Positions 63,291 to 64,000 of a stretch of DNA of 64,000 nucleotides are shown one piece after another; the first letter of the stretch is position 1; every line of letters begins with the position of its first letter. Under the pieces are notes generated by a model. It was not told the DNA's origin. It did not search any database and saw nothing but the letters and a program-made list of their open reading frames with translations. Made by a program: the position numbers and the translations under genes. The stretch is from Liquidambar formosana (Eukaryota; Streptophyta; Magnoliopsida; Saxifragales; Altingiaceae), in the NCBI GenBank assembly GCA_039720395.1, contig CM077832.1, positions 24,143,607 through 24,207,606 on the forward strand, given 5' to 3'.

Positions 63291-64000
63291 TCAGGCTTCA
63301 TTGCGTTTCAGTCTTGGTCATCTCGGTATTGCCCATCTCGTCGCATCTTGGGCGAGATGCAACTTTACGCATGAAAGAATGTTTAAAAAAATTTAGAAAA
63401 ATTATAGAAAAATCACAAAAAATAAGATAATCACATAGAAACCATTAATAAGCAAAACAATTAACTTTGGACATGTAATATGGTCCATAACATTAAAACA
63501 AGCACTAGCGCGTTCTTTTACTATAAAATACATAATATTTAATTAGTGTTTTTTTATTCTTTTAAAGTAAAAGGCATGGCTATTATTTATTACTATATTA
63601 AAAATAAGTAATAGAAGATTTAATACAATTTACATAAATAAATTCCTTTTATGTTACAAAAACTAACATTTTAAAATTACCTACTTGTCAATTAAAAATT
63701 AGAAATAATTTTTTTTAAAAAAAATACTAAAATGAATGGGTAATTTTTATAAATAATACAAGGTAATAATAAAAGAGTTTGCTTTTTTTAAAAATAATAA
63801 GAAAATAAAAAAGATTAAGTAGTAACTTATAATAGGTCAAAAGGTCAAACCTTCATACTTGCTCCAAAATAATATAGTATGTTGTAATTTATTAGGAATA
63901 TAAGAAGAGTCAGCACATATGATACCCACTGACACAAAAAAATAAAGGAAAAGAGAAGAAGAAGAAGAAGGCAATGCACACCCACGACGACTATAGGAAC
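63291..64000. mobile_element. Probable array-bearing repeat with CGAGAT words, cut by the window
   Basis: Beyond the gypsy gag reading, CATGGTTCAAAGTCTCGG (63271-63288) leads into TCTCGGTATTGCCCATCTCGTCGCATC words, then a long AT-rich stretch to the window edge. This is the layout of the ATATCG elements (ATGGTTTGAAA terminus, array, AT-rich core) with a different array motif. Only one end is visible. Confidence 0.4.

Larger units (their letters stand above)
51751..64000 (-). mobile_element. Ty3/gypsy retrotransposon with three later insertions, 5' end outside the window
   Basis: Minus-strand order from right to left: gag zinc knuckle (63290-63013), protease (56540-56210), reverse transcriptase (56134-55718 and 54338-53930), RNase H (53750-53460), integrase (53200-52340), C-terminal tail (52333-52139), then a candidate 3' LTR. 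Reverse transcriptase before integrase defines Ty3/gypsy. The blocks are separated by a Mutator-like element (56699-63003) and a solo LTR (54344-55712), and the coding blocks match up again across each insertion. All coding parts have stops and frameshifts. Same strand as the host gene. Confidence 0.88.

Overview
This window looks like nuclear DNA of a flowering plant with a large, transposon-rich genome. The signs are AT-rich sequence, GT-AG introns, Ty1/copia and Ty3/gypsy retrotransposons with methionine-tRNA primer sites, LINEs, SINEs, a TRIM, a Stowaway MITE and Mutator-like elements. I cannot name the species. A woody or early-diverging angiosperm is possible from the intron sizes, but that is inference.

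One host gene explains the frame of the window. On the minus strand, eleven well-supported exons plus one tentative exon run from 51622 down to the stop at 4282. All are bounded by AG/GT, and from 46767 to the stop every junction keeps phase. Together they read about 470 residues of the C-terminal part of a DUF3754 (TMEM143-related) membrane protein. About 1.4 kb of coding sequence is spread over 47 kb, so nearly everything else between 4.3 and 51.6 kb is intron. The 5' end of the gene lies beyond 64000.

Layout: 1-4281 is downstream of the gene and holds an LTR-like segment, a tandem repeat and a broken LINE carrying a SINE. The 14.4-kb intron 4574-18984 holds a Stowaway MITE, a complete but decayed copia element (6071-11455), a TRIM, a long-TIR element and a copia remnant. 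The 11.3-kb intron 19560-30880 holds Mutator-like elements with ATATCG arrays, an LTR element that carries a PDS5 cohesin-gene fragment (21945-25053), and copia remnants. Introns from 30961 to 46389 hold MITEs, a candidate solo LTR, a minus-strand LINE and a copia remnant. The intron 46768-51486 holds a Harbinger-like element nested in another repeat.

From about 51751 to past the right edge, the upstream intron holds a Ty3/gypsy element. It was broken first by a solo LTR in the reverse transcriptase (54344-55712), then by a Mutator-like element with a 9-bp target duplication (56699-63003). That second element is itself broken by a copia element with only about 127-bp LTRs (56776-61805).

The most interesting pattern is a group of dispersed elements that share a terminus close to ARGGWYTTAAATAY and carry subterminal arrays of degenerate self-complementary motifs (CGATATATCG, GTATCGG or CGAGAT types). 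I saw no tRNA, rRNA, CRISPR or bacterial-type operon.
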